A DNA stretch of 64,000 nucleotides from Modestobacter italicus (GTDB taxonomy: Bacteria > Actinomycetota > Actinomycetes > Mycobacteriales > Geodermatophilaceae). Under the pieces are notes generated by a model, which did no database searches, had not been told where the DNA came from, and was given only the letters and a program-made list of their open reading frames with translations. Where the stretch lies: contig NZ_JABGCJ010000005.1 of the NCBI RefSeq assembly GCF_019799965.1, positions 186,001-250,000 of the forward strand. The letters run 5' to 3'. Shown in pieces: positions 16,510 to 24,797 of the stretch (its first letter is position 1; each line of letters starts with the position of its first letter). The position numbers were made by a program, and so were the translations under genes.

Positions 16510-17889
16510 GTGACCCGTCTCCTCGTGCGCAACGCACTGCTGCTCACCCTCGACCCCGACCGCTCCGACCCCTTCCGCGGCTGGTTCACCGTCGGCGACG
16601 ACGGCCGGCTCACCGCCGTCGAGCCCGGCGAGCCCCCAGCGGGCCTCCTCGCCGGAGTCCCCGCGGACCGGGTGCTCGACGTCGGCGGTGCGCTGGTCGG
16701 CCCGGGCTTCGTCTCCGCGCACAGCCACCTGTTCACCTCCGGCTCCCGGGGGCTGGGCATGGACCAGTCGCTGTACGGCTGGATCGAGGCGATGACCCGG
16801 TACACCGAGGTCGCCGACGGCGAGGACATCTACTGGACCACCCGGCACGGCGCGCAGGACTTCCTGCGCAACGGCATCACCACCGCCTACGACTTCACCG
16901 ACGCGGGGCTGGTCTTCGAGCGGGAGTCCGACGGCGTGGCGCGCTACACCGCGACGCTGCCCGACCCGCTGTACCAGCACGCCCAGGCCCGGGCGAAGGT
17001 CGACGCCGGGCTGCGCTCGGTGCACAGCGTGATGCTGGGCCAGGGTGCGGTCGAGACCGACCCGGCGCTGGCGCACCTGGACGAGGTGGTCCGGCTGGCC
17101 GGCACGCTGGACCCCGACCTGCTGCTGCGGGTCGCGATCAGCGGCACCGTGCAGTGGGCGGAGTCCCGCGACGCCGCCGTCCTGGAGGTCGCTGCCATGC
17201 GCCGGCACGGGTTGCTCAACCAGCCGCACTTCCTGGAGACGCCGCACGAGGTGGCGCTGCAGCAGTCGAAGTTCGCCTGGTACCGGGATGCCGGGGCGCT
17301 CGGGCCGGACCTGGTGTTCGGGCACTTCATCCAGACCAGCGACGAGATCATCGCCGAGGCGGCCGCGGCCGGCTGCGGGATGAGCTGGCAGCCGATGAGC
17401 AACGGCCGGCTCGCCTCGGGCGTGGCGCGGATCCCGGAGATGCGGGCGGCGGGCATGCGGGTCGGCATCGGGCTGGACGACCAGTCCTGCACCGACGTCA
17501 GCGACCCGTTCGGCAACATGCGCACGGCGCTGTCGCTGGTCCGCGCCACCTATCACGACCCCGCGGCGCTGCCGGTCCGGGACGTGCTGGAGCTGCACAC
17601 CCGCGGGTCGGCGGAGGTGCTGGGCATCGACGAGCACGTGGGCTCCCTGCGGGTCGGCCGGTTCGCCGACTTCCTCGTCGTCGACCCCCGCCGTCCGGAC
17701 ACCGGCCCGGTCTGGGACGCCCACGGCACGTACGTGCTGGCCTGCTCGCTGCGCAACCTCCGCCAGGTGTGGTCCGGAGGCCGGCTGGTCGCCGAGGGCG
17801 CCACGCTGTGCGATCCGCAGGCCGACGAGGTGGAGGACCAGGTGCACGAGCGGATGGCCCGCCTCCGCCGCGAGGTGGACGGCGCCTGA
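16510..17889 (+). CDS. ATZ/TRZ-type amidohydrolase / nucleobase deaminase
   Basis: A 459-residue amidohydrolase with a complete mononuclear metal site: His71 and His73 in SAHSH, His240 with Glu243 in HFLE, His272 in FGHF and Asp323 in GIGLDDQS. This contrasts with the defective paralogue two genes upstream. Members deaminate or dechlorinate aminated N-heterocycles such as guanine, 8-oxoguanine or s-triazines. The substrate is unknown. GTG 16510 follows the VOC gene by 40 bp on the same strand. A long bidirectional hairpin ends the transcript. Confidence 0.86.
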   Translation: MTRLLVRNALLLTLDPDRSDPFRGWFTVGDDGRLTAVEPGEPPAGLLAGVPADRVLDVGGALVGPGFVSAHSHLFTSGSRGLGMDQSLYGWIEAMTRYTEVADGEDIYWTTRHGAQDFLRNGITTAYDFTDAGLVFERESDGVARYTATLPDPLYQHAQARAKVDAGLRSVHSVMLGQGAVETDPALAHLDEVVRLAGTLDPDLLLRVAISGTVQWAESRDAAVLEVAAMRRHGLLNQPHFLETPHEVALQQSKFAWYRDAGALGPDLVFGHFIQTSDEIIAEAAAAGCGMSWQPMSNGRLASGVARIPEMRAAGMRVGIGLDDQSCTDVSDPFGNMRTALSLVRATYHDPAALPVRDVLELHTRGSAEVLGIDEHVGSLRVGRFADFLVVDPRRPDTGPVWDAHGTYVLACSLRNLRQVWSGGRLVAEGATLCDPQADEVEDQVHERMARLRREVDGA

Positions 17890-17892
17890 CGC

Positions 17893-17932
17893 ACCATGGC
17901 GCCGGTGACCTCGCGGTCACCGGCGCCATGGT
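17893..17932. terminator. Perfect 18-bp-stem bidirectional terminator
   Basis: An 18-bp perfect inverted repeat with a 4-nt loop (TCGC, 17911-17914) lies between the convergent amidohydrolase (stop 17889) and the ABC substrate-binding protein gene (stop at 17946). There is no U-tract, as is usual in GC-rich actinobacteria. It can serve both strands. Confidence 0.85.
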
Positions 17933-17945
17933 CGGCGATCGGTGG

Positions 17946-19112
17946 TCAGGCGCCGATCGACATGTCGATGAACTCGTTGGTGGCGATGTCCTCAGGGGTG
18001 AGCCCGTCGGCGGGCGGGGTGCCCTGCTCGGTGAAGATCGGCGTGGTCTGCTCGATCAGCGTCTGCAGCCGCTCGGTGTCGAAGTTGCCGTGCGTGTCGT
18101 CCGGCCCGTTGCCGGCCAGCTCCAGCTCGTCCATCGTCTGCACCGCGTACTCGGCCACCTCCAGGGAGTACTGCCAGCCGGTGTCGTACTGCTCGACCAG
18201 CTCGACGATCAGGTCGTTGGCCTGCGCCGGGTCGGCGACGTAGTCCAGGTCGGCCTGCTGCATGACGGGGATGAGCTCGGACAGGCAGCCCGACAGGTCC
18301 TCCAGCTGGTCGGCCCGCACTGACAGCGACGAGGCGTAGACCTCGAACCCGGCATCATGGATCAGCTGGTACTCCACCGGCTTGCCCCAGGCGTCGACCT
18401 CGTTCTCGTAGATGAACGGCTCGGCGCTGGCGTAGCCCTGCTGGGCGTCCTCCCCGGCCGCGGCGACGAACGCCGCCGGCGTGCCGTCGTAGCTGCCGTC
18501 CAGCTGGTCCTCGCGGAGGATGCCGGCGCCGGTCAGGTAGTCCATGTACGCCGAGCCCTCGAAGTACCGCACGGTCGCGCCGGCCTCCCCGAGGTCGGCG
18601 ATGCTGGTCACGTCCGGGTACGTCTCCGGGTCCCACATGATCATCTGCGGGGAGATGTCCAGCTGGGCCAGGACGCCCACCGTCGGCTGGCTGTCCGAGA
18701 GCTGGATCGCCTCGTCGGTGTCGACGTAGCCGAGGGTGATGGCGTCGTCGGAGTACATCTGCGCGCTGACCGCCTGGAAGCCGATCGCGGGCCCGCCGGC
18801 GCGGATCTCGACCATCACCCCGGTGCTGTCGCCGTTGCTGTCGACCAGCGTGCCGCTGACCGACTTGGCACCGGCGTCGATCTCCGGGTCCTCGCCGATC
18901 AGCTGGTAGATGCCGCCGTGCTCGGCCTCGGGGTTCCAGTCGGTCTGGATGACGACCGTGTCGGGGCAGCCGGCCGCGGCCAGGTCGGTGCCGCCGATCT
19001 CACCGGTCGGCGCGGCGCTGGCGGAATCGTCGCTGTCACCGCCGCAGGCGGTCAGTCCGAGGGCTGCGATGCTGATGGCCGCGAGGCCGATCGTGGTGCG
19101 GGTCCTGCGCAC
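17946..19112 (-). CDS. ABC transporter substrate-binding lipoprotein (NMT1/SsuA-like)
   Basis: A 388-residue lipoprotein. The signal peptide ends in the lipobox LTAC with Cys23 for lipidation, so it acts at the outer face of the membrane. The mature part resembles the NMT1/nitrate-sulfonate-taurine/thiamine-pyrimidine binding family. GTG 19112 is preceded by AAGGAG. It ends a leftward transcript with ATPase and permease genes, and is separated from the permease by 118 bp holding two hairpins. The ligand is unknown; association with deaminases suggests a nucleobase or another N-heterocycle. Confidence 0.87.
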   Translation of the reverse strand: MRRTRTTIGLAAISIAALGLTACGGDSDDSASAAPTGEIGGTDLAAAGCPDTVVIQTDWNPEAEHGGIYQLIGEDPEIDAGAKSVSGTLVDSNGDSTGVMVEIRAGGPAIGFQAVSAQMYSDDAITLGYVDTDEAIQLSDSQPTVGVLAQLDISPQMIMWDPETYPDVTSIADLGEAGATVRYFEGSAYMDYLTGAGILREDQLDGSYDGTPAAFVAAAGEDAQQGYASAEPFIYENEVDAWGKPVEYQLIHDAGFEVYASSLSVRADQLEDLSGCLSELIPVMQQADLDYVADPAQANDLIVELVEQYDTGWQYSLEVAEYAVQTMDELELAGNGPDDTHGNFDTERLQTLIEQTTPIFTEQGTPPADGLTPEDIATNEFIDMSIGA

Positions 19113-19136
19113 GCGTTCTCCTTGGTCAGAGCGGAC

Positions 19137-19186
19137 GACGCCCCGGGGCAGGGCGTCGCAGAGCACGGCGCCGCCGGTGGGCGGCG
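19137..19186 (-). promoter_or_regulatory. Two hairpins between the ABC permease and binding-protein genes
   Basis: Two short stem-loops lie in the 118-bp intergenic stretch: GACGCCC/GGGCGTC (19137-19157) and CGCCGCC/GGCGGCG (19169-19186). In ABC operons, such structures often attenuate transcription or protect the 3' end of mRNA segments to set the binding-protein excess. That function is inferred from position only. Confidence 0.45.
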
Positions 19187-19230
19187 TCGACAGATGTGCT
19201 GGACGGGGTGAAGGTCTCCGGGGGGCCGGC

Positions 19231-20154
19231 TCAGCCGGCGTCGCGGGACTGGTCGTACCAGCGGCCGACGGCGAGCTTCCCCAGCCAGCCGAACAGCAGG
19301 AACACCGCGATGCCCAGTGCGGCGGCCACGAGGATCGCGGCGAACAGCTCGGCGCCCTGCAGGCGGGACCGGAAGTTGTCCAGCACGATGCCGAGCCCCG
19401 GCGTGCCCTGCTTGAAGAAGATGTCGCCGACGATGGCGCCGACCACCGACAGCCCGGCAGAGATCCGGAACCCGGCGAACACCGCCGGCATCGCGGCCGG
19501 GAACTGCAGCTTGACCAGCCGGGTGACCCGGCCGGCGCCGTGCAGGTCGAACAGCTCGTGCATGCCCCGGTCGACCGACTGCAGGCCGAAGAGCGTGTTG
19601 GACACGATCGGGAACAGCGCGATGAGCACGCAGACGATCACCCGGGAGAGGAAGCCGAAGCCGAACCAGAAGCCGATCAGCGGCACCAGGGCGAGGATCG
19701 GGATGCACTGCAGAGCCACCGCGTAGGGGAACAGCGAGCGCTCCGCTGCCTTGGCCTGGCTCATCAGCACGGCCCAGCTCATGCCGATGACGATGGCGAT
19801 CGCCAGCCCGGTGAAGGAGACCACCACCGTGTTCCAGAGGGCGGTGCCGATCCGTTCCATGGTGGGCCCGTCGAGGAGGGCATCGGTCACCACGTCCTGC
19901 GGCGGAGGCATGAGGAAGCGTCGACCGGGGTCGAGCACCAGGTAGGTGATCGCGTACCAGATGCCCAGCAGCACCGCGAGCACGCCGAGCGGGAGCAGCG
20001 CGTTGGCCATGGTCTTCCGCCGCCGGCGGACCAGTGGCGCCGCGCCGCCCCCGGAGAGCACCCCGTCGGACGACGACGGCGCCGGGGACGTCTGCACGGT
20101 GCTGGCCACGCGGGACTCCTCGGTGCTGGTCGGGCGGTGCTGGACGGCGGTCAC
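19231..20154 (-). CDS. ABC transporter permease (SsuC/TauC-like)
   Basis: A 307-residue BPD_transp_1 permease with about six membrane segments (first near residues 50-70) and the cytoplasmic EAA loop ELFDLHGAGRVTRLVKLQFP at about 205-225, which contacts the ATPase. A hydrophilic proline/serine-rich N-terminal tail of some 45 residues precedes the first helix. GTG 20154 overlaps the ATPase stop (GTGA), so the two are translationally coupled. It forms the channel of the importer for the unknown N-heterocycle. Confidence 0.9.
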   Translation of the reverse strand: MTAVQHRPTSTEESRVASTVQTSPAPSSSDGVLSGGGAAPLVRRRRKTMANALLPLGVLAVLLGIWYAITYLVLDPGRRFLMPPPQDVVTDALLDGPTMERIGTALWNTVVVSFTGLAIAIVIGMSWAVLMSQAKAAERSLFPYAVALQCIPILALVPLIGFWFGFGFLSRVIVCVLIALFPIVSNTLFGLQSVDRGMHELFDLHGAGRVTRLVKLQFPAAMPAVFAGFRISAGLSVVGAIVGDIFFKQGTPGLGIVLDNFRSRLQGAELFAAILVAAALGIAVFLLFGWLGKLAVGRWYDQSRDAG

Positions 20155-20957
20155 GAGTGGCCCGCCCGCAGCGCGTGCGAGACCTGGCCGGCCAGCGCGG
20201 CGAACTCGGCGGTGAACCGCAGCTCCGGGGTGCGGTCGGGCCCGAACGGCACGTCGAAGGAGTCGACGATGCGGCCGGGGCGGCCGCTCATCACCAGCAC
20301 CCGGGTGGACAGGTACACCGCCTCGCTCACCGAGTGGGTGATGAACAGCGCGCCGAAGCCCTTGCTGGTGAACAGCCGGATCAGCTCGTCGTTCAGCCGC
20401 TCCCGGGTGATCTCGTCCAGCGCGCCGAACGGCTCGTCGAAGAGGAACAGGTCTGGGTCGAGGGTGAGCGACCGGGCCAGCGAGGCGCGCATCTTCATCC
20501 CGCCGGACAGCGCCCGGGGCAGCTTCTTCTCGTGGCCCTTGAGGCCGACCAGTTCCAGCGCGTCACGGGAGGCCTGGTTGGTGGCGGTCTTGCTCATGCC
20601 GTGCAGCTCGGCGAGCAGCTGCACGTTCTTCAGCACCGACCGCCAGGGCAGCAGCGTGGCGTCCTGGAACACGTAGCCGATCCGCTCGGCGTCCATCTGC
20701 ACCGTGCCCGCCGTCGCCGGGGACAGCCCCGAGGCGATCCGCAGCAGGGTGCTCTTCCCGCAGCCCGAGGGGCCGACGACGGTGACGAACTCACCGCGCC
20801 GGACGTCGAGGTCGACGCCCTCGAGGGCGACCGTGCCGTCGGGGAACGCCTTGGCGACGTCGCGGAAGTGCAGCACCCGGGTGCCGGCGGCCGGGGGTGC
20901 CGATCCGGCGAGAGGGACGCTGGTGGTGGCCGGGGCGCTGGCCGACAAGGTGCTCAC
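20151..20957 (-). CDS. ABC transporter ATP-binding protein (SsuB/TauB-like)
   Basis: A 268-residue ATPase with Walker A GPSGCGKST, signature LSGGMKMRASLARSL, Walker B LFLFDEP and the H-loop FITHS. The signature carries Met-Lys-Met in place of the usual Gln-Arg/Met-Gln, as seen in the nitrate/taurine/pyrimidine-precursor group. The frame is open to 21092, but homology starts at VLHFRDVAKAF, so GTG 20957 is preferred, with a GGAG about 8 nt upstream. It pairs with the permease and lipoprotein encoded downstream. Confidence 0.92.
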   Translation of the reverse strand: MSTLSASAPATTSVPLAGSAPPAAGTRVLHFRDVAKAFPDGTVALEGVDLDVRRGEFVTVVGPSGCGKSTLLRIASGLSPATAGTVQMDAERIGYVFQDATLLPWRSVLKNVQLLAELHGMSKTATNQASRDALELVGLKGHEKKLPRALSGGMKMRASLARSLTLDPDLFLFDEPFGALDEITRERLNDELIRLFTSKGFGALFITHSVSEAVYLSTRVLVMSGRPGRIVDSFDVPFGPDRTPELRFTAEFAALAGQVSHALRAGHS

Positions 20958-21075
20958 GAGGCAGCTCCGGGGGTCTCGGGGGCGGCCGTGCGGCCGGCCC
21001 GTGGTGCGACCAGGCCACCTTCCGTGAGGTGTGTTTCGGTCGCGTGTGCCGGTCGTGAACGGCGCGCGCCGCCGG

Positions 21076-22320
21076 TCACGAATGGGCCACACCGGCGCCC
21101 ACCGGACCCCGCACGTCCCGGACGACCTGCGTGCGGGCGAGCACCCGGTCCCCGGAGAGGACCACCCGGGCGGTGCCGGCGCCGGCCACGGCGGCGTCCA
21201 GGCTCTCCGCTTCGACGGCGAGGAACTCCGCGGCGGCGCCGGGCGCCACGGCGGGCACCGGGAGGCCGAGGCAGGCCCGCGCGCCGGCGCTGACCGCGTG
21301 CCAGGCCTGGCGGGTGGACAGGTGCCCGGCGGTCACCAGCAGCGAGGCCGCCTCGCAGGCGTCGGCCCGGCCCATCGGGTTGAACGGGTCGCGCAGGTTG
21401 TCCCCGCCCGCCCCCACGGTCACCCCGGCCGCCAGCAGCGTGGCGACGGCGGTGAGCCCCCGCGGTGGTCCGACGGCCACGTCGCGGCCCTGCAGGTAGA
21501 GGTTGGTCTGCGGCAGGGTCACCACGCCGACCCCGGCCCGGGCCACCGTCTCCGCCGTCGTCCGGGCGACCTCCGGCGGGTGGATCCCCAGGCTCACGCA
21601 GTGGCTGGCCGTCGCGCCGTGGTCGAAGCCGGTGGCCAGCACCCGCTCGGCCAGCCGGAGCAGTCCGTCGGCGGTGGGGTCCAGCGTCTCGTCGGTGTGC
21701 AGGTCCAGCGGCAGCCCGGCGTGCACAGCGGCGTCGAACGACAGCGCCAGCCCCGCCTCCCGGTCGGCCCACAGGTGCGGCACCCCGCCGACGACGTCCG
21801 TGCCCAGCTCGATCGCCTCGGCCAGCAGCCTCGGGGTCGCGGCCTCCTCCTCGGCCGTCCACGGCGCCGACAGCAGGGCGACCACCTGCACGTCGACCAG
21901 CCCGGCGAGGGCGTCGCGGACCTGGAGCAGCGCGCGCAGGTGCCGGGTGCCGGCGTGCACCCCGACGTCGGCGTGCGTGCGGATCGCCGTCGTCCCGTTG
22001 GCCAGGTACTCCAGTGCCGCCCGGGTGGCCCGTTCGACGAGGTCCTCGTGGGTGAAGTCGGCGGCGATCTGCCGGATCGCGGTGATCGCGCCGGCCAGGT
22101 CGCCGGTCGGGTTGGGCGCGCGGTGACTGGTCAGCGCCTTGTCCAGGTGGGCGTGCGGCTCGGCCGGGGCGGGCAGCAACAGGTGGCCGGTCAGGTCCAG
22201 GACGTCGTCGCCGGGGAGCGCGGGCAGCGACGGGGCGACGGCGGCGACGGTGCGCCCGTCGATCCGGACGTCGACCCGGCGCCCGTCGAGGTCGGTCACC
22301 GACTGCACCAGGAGCGTCAT
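21076..22320 (-). CDS. Cytosine deaminase-like amidohydrolase
   Basis: A 414-residue amidohydrolase resembling CodA cytosine deaminase. Metal and catalytic motifs are complete: PHAHLDKAL, DLHTDET (His and Glu), ASHCVSL and GAGGDNLRDPFNPMG (Asp). CodA-family enzymes deaminate cytosine, isoguanine or related aminated pyrimidine-like rings. The ATG is at 22320, and the gene lies 60 bp after the PDR-type reductase and 118 bp before the ABC ATPase on the same strand. This arrangement is consistent with deamination of the imported compound; the exact substrate is not predictable. Confidence 0.87.
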   Translation of the reverse strand: MTLLVQSVTDLDGRRVDVRIDGRTVAAVAPSLPALPGDDVLDLTGHLLLPAPAEPHAHLDKALTSHRAPNPTGDLAGAITAIRQIAADFTHEDLVERATRAALEYLANGTTAIRTHADVGVHAGTRHLRALLQVRDALAGLVDVQVVALLSAPWTAEEEAATPRLLAEAIELGTDVVGGVPHLWADREAGLALSFDAAVHAGLPLDLHTDETLDPTADGLLRLAERVLATGFDHGATASHCVSLGIHPPEVARTTAETVARAGVGVVTLPQTNLYLQGRDVAVGPPRGLTAVATLLAAGVTVGAGGDNLRDPFNPMGRADACEAASLLVTAGHLSTRQAWHAVSAGARACLGLPVPAVAPGAAAEFLAVEAESLDAAVAGAGTARVVLSGDRVLARTQVVRDVRGPVGAGVAHS

Positions 22321-22380
22321 GCGCGCAGCCTCACCGGACCGTGTTCCCGGCCGGTTTCGCCGACGTGACGCGACCGGGCG

Positions 22381-23346
22381 TCAGAGGTCGAGCACGATGC
22401 GCGGACCGGCGGCGCGGGAGACGCAGACCATCATCACGGTGTCCTCGCACCTCTCGGCCGGGGTGAGGACGGAGTCGCGGTGCTCGACCGGCCCCTCCAG
22501 GACCGGCGTCTCGCAGGTACCGCAGGTGCCCACCCGGCAGGAGGACAGCACGACGGCGCCGGCTGCGGTGACGGCATCGAGCACGGACTCCCCCGGCTCC
22601 ACGGTCACCGTCTCCCCGGACAGCGCGAGCTCGACCTCGAAGGGGCCGGGCCACACCGGCTCGCCGAACTCCTTGGCCTCGAACCGCTCGACGTGCAGCG
22701 CCGAGGGCGGCCAGCCGGCCAGCAGCTCCTCGACCGCGTCGACCAGCCCGGCGGGGCCGCAGACGTAGACCGCGGTGTCGTCCCGGGGCTCACCGAGCAG
22801 CTCGGCGAGGTCCAGCCGGGCGCCCTCGTCGGCAGCGTGCACCCGCACCCGGCTCGGGTGGGCTGCCGCCAGTTCCTCGGCGAACGCCATGGTCGCCCGG
22901 GACCGGCCGGCGTGGTCCAGCGTCCAGTCGGCGCCGGCGGCCTCCGCGGCGGCGACCATCGCGCGCAGCGGGGTGATGCCGATCCCGCCGGCGACGAACC
23001 GGTACCGAGTGCCGGGGGTGACGGTGAACTCGAAGTGGTTGCGCGGGCCGCGCACCCGCAGTCGCTGCCCGACCACCACCTCGTCGTGCATCGCCGCGGA
23101 CCCGCCGCGCCCGGCCGGCTCGCGCAGGACGGCCACCCGCCAGCGGGACCGGTCGGCCGTGTCCCCGCAGAGCGAGTACTGCCGCTCCAGCCCTGGCCGG
23201 AGCACGACGTCGACGTGCGACCCGGGGGTCCAGGCGGGCAGGTCGCGGCCGTTGTGCGCGACCAGGTCCAGGGCCACGACCCCGGCGGCCAGCTCGGTGC
23301 GGGCGGCCACGACCAGGTCCCGTTCGACGTCGGAGAAGAAGCTCAC
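22381..23346 (-). CDS. PDR/VanB-type oxidoreductase (FMN/FAD-NAD-2Fe-2S reductase)
   Basis: A 321-residue phthalate-dioxygenase-reductase-type protein: an N-terminal flavin-binding barrel (RQYSLCGD), an NAD-binding domain (GGIGITPLRAM, YVCGPAGLVDAV) and a C-terminal plant-type ferredoxin domain with SSCRVGTCGTC plus the distal MVC. Such proteins supply electrons to Rieske or other oxygenases. No Rieske oxygenase is present in the window, so its partner is unknown; the island's IPNS-like enzyme does not normally need a reductase. GTG 23346 is divergent from the second FAD oxidase. Confidence 0.9.
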   Translation of the reverse strand: MSFFSDVERDLVVAARTELAAGVVALDLVAHNGRDLPAWTPGSHVDVVLRPGLERQYSLCGDTADRSRWRVAVLREPAGRGGSAAMHDEVVVGQRLRVRGPRNHFEFTVTPGTRYRFVAGGIGITPLRAMVAAAEAAGADWTLDHAGRSRATMAFAEELAAAHPSRVRVHAADEGARLDLAELLGEPRDDTAVYVCGPAGLVDAVEELLAGWPPSALHVERFEAKEFGEPVWPGPFEVELALSGETVTVEPGESVLDAVTAAGAVVLSSCRVGTCGTCETPVLEGPVEHRDSVLTPAERCEDTVMMVCVSRAAGPRIVLDL

Positions 23347-23394
23347 GCGGCCGATCCTGCCCGGCGCCGGCGGGCCACCGGGGGCCGACCCGTC

Positions 23395-23426
23395 CAGGTC
23401 ACACGCCCGTAACCGCAGGTCACACG
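23395..23426. promoter_or_regulatory. Direct repeats in the divergent PDR/FAD-oxidase promoter
   Basis: The 11-mer CAGGTCACACG occurs at 23395-23405 and again at 23416-23426, exactly 21 bp apart, i.e. two DNA turns. Both lie in the 110-bp region between the divergent reductase (start 23346) and FAD oxidase (start 23457). Same-face spacing suggests a dimeric regulator site. Confidence 0.5.
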
Positions 23427-23456
23427 GACGGAACCAGCGGCGGCTACCAAGGAGAA

Positions 23457-24797
23457 GTGACCGTCTCGCTCTCCCCGCCCCCCTCCGCCGTCGCCGCCCT
23501 GGAGGCCGAGCTCGTCGAGCTGCTCGGCGCCCGCAACGTCAGCAGCGAGCTGCGCACCCGTGAGCGGGCGTCGGTCGACGGCGCGCGGATGAGCCCGATC
23601 ATCAGCGAGCTGCTGCCGCTGGGGCTGGCCGACCTGGTGGCCCTGCCGACCACCGCCGAGCAGATCGGCCTGGCCGTCGCCGCCGCCGTGCGGCACGGGG
23701 TGCCGGTCACCCCGCGCGGCAAGGGCACCGGCAACTACGGCCAGGGCATCCCGATGGCCGGAGGCCTGGTGCTGGACACCTCGCGGGCCCGGGCGGTGGT
23801 CGAGGTGGGCGACGGCTGGGTCACCGCCGAGGCCGGCACGCCGATGGTCACCATCGAGCGGGCCGCCGCGGCCACCGGCCAGCAGCTGTGGATGTACCCC
23901 TCGACCGCGCAGTCGTCGCTGGGCGGCTTCCTCGCCGGCGGCTCGGGGGGCACCGGCACCATCGCGCACGGCAGCAACGACATGGGCTTCGTGCTGGCCC
24001 TCGACGTCGTGCACGCCACCGGGTCCCCGGAGCTGGTGCACCTCGAGGGCGAGCAGGCGCAGCCCTTCGTGCACAACTACGGGACGGCGGGGGTCATCGC
24101 CCGGGCGACCGTGCGGCTGGAGCCGTTGCAGGAGTGGCGCGGGGTGTTCGCCAGCTTCCCCGACTTCCGCGGCGCGCTGTCGGTGCTGCGCGAGCTGGGC
24201 CGCCTCGAACCGCTCCCCCGGCTGGTGTCCGCGGACACCCCCGAGGTCACCGCCACCCTGCCGGCGGACCCGGCCTTCCCCGCCGGCCGGGCCAGCCTGC
24301 GGGTCATCGCCGACGAGCGCACCGTCGGCGCCGCCACCGCGCTGATCGAGGGCGCCGGCGGCCGGGTCGAGGACGTCCGGGAAGGGCCCCAGGTGGTGCT
24401 GGGCCTGAGCATGCTCAGCTACAACCACCCGATCGAGTGGCTGCAGAAGAGCGCGCCGGGCGTCTGGTTCCACGTCGAGGTCTCCGGCGATGCGCTGGTC
24501 GAGCGGATCGACGAGGTGCACGCCGTGTACGAGGGCGGGCTGCTGCACATCGAGGCCGGGCACACCGTGCCGATCGGCATGCTCGCCGGGGTGTACCGCA
24601 GCCCGGAGCAGGTGCGGGCGGGCATCGCGGCGCTGAACGCGATCGGCGTCGGCGTGCACGACCCGCACCAGTGGAACGTCGACTTCGAGCTGCACCGCAC
24701 CGTCGAGACCGCGCGCCGCACCGATCCGCACGGGCTGCTCAACCCCGGGAAGCTCAACCCCGACTACGACGGACCGACCAAGGGCGCCATCCGGTGA
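23457..24797 (+). CDS. FAD-binding (VAO/PCMH-type) oxidoreductase, second paralogue
   Basis: A 446-residue FAD_binding_4 flavoprotein with the RGKGTGNYGQ loop, GGSGGTGTIAHG in the second FAD loop and the C-terminal LLNPGKLNPDYDG. It is paralogous to the protein of 12237-13631. The start is GTG 23457, with an excellent AAGGAGAA ribosome-binding site. The stop overlaps the next gene by GTGA. The two oxidases bracket the transporter and deaminases, so they may act on successive intermediates of one pathway. The substrate is unknown. Confidence 0.85.
   Translation: MTVSLSPPPSAVAALEAELVELLGARNVSSELRTRERASVDGARMSPIISELLPLGLADLVALPTTAEQIGLAVAAAVRHGVPVTPRGKGTGNYGQGIPMAGGLVLDTSRARAVVEVGDGWVTAEAGTPMVTIERAAAATGQQLWMYPSTAQSSLGGFLAGGSGGTGTIAHGSNDMGFVLALDVVHATGSPELVHLEGEQAQPFVHNYGTAGVIARATVRLEPLQEWRGVFASFPDFRGALSVLRELGRLEPLPRLVSADTPEVTATLPADPAFPAGRASLRVIADERTVGAATALIEGAGGRVEDVREGPQVVLGLSMLSYNHPIEWLQKSAPGVWFHVEVSGDALVERIDEVHAVYEGGLLHIEAGHTVPIGMLAGVYRSPEQVRAGIAALNAIGVGVHDPHQWNVDFELHRTVETARRTDPHGLLNPGKLNPDYDGPTKGAIR

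Noticed and set aside
22381-23346. PDR-type reductase as evidence for an NdmD-like caffeine N-demethylase system
   Set aside because: No Rieske oxygenase gene (C-x-H ... C-x2-H with a mononuclear iron site) is present anywhere in the window.
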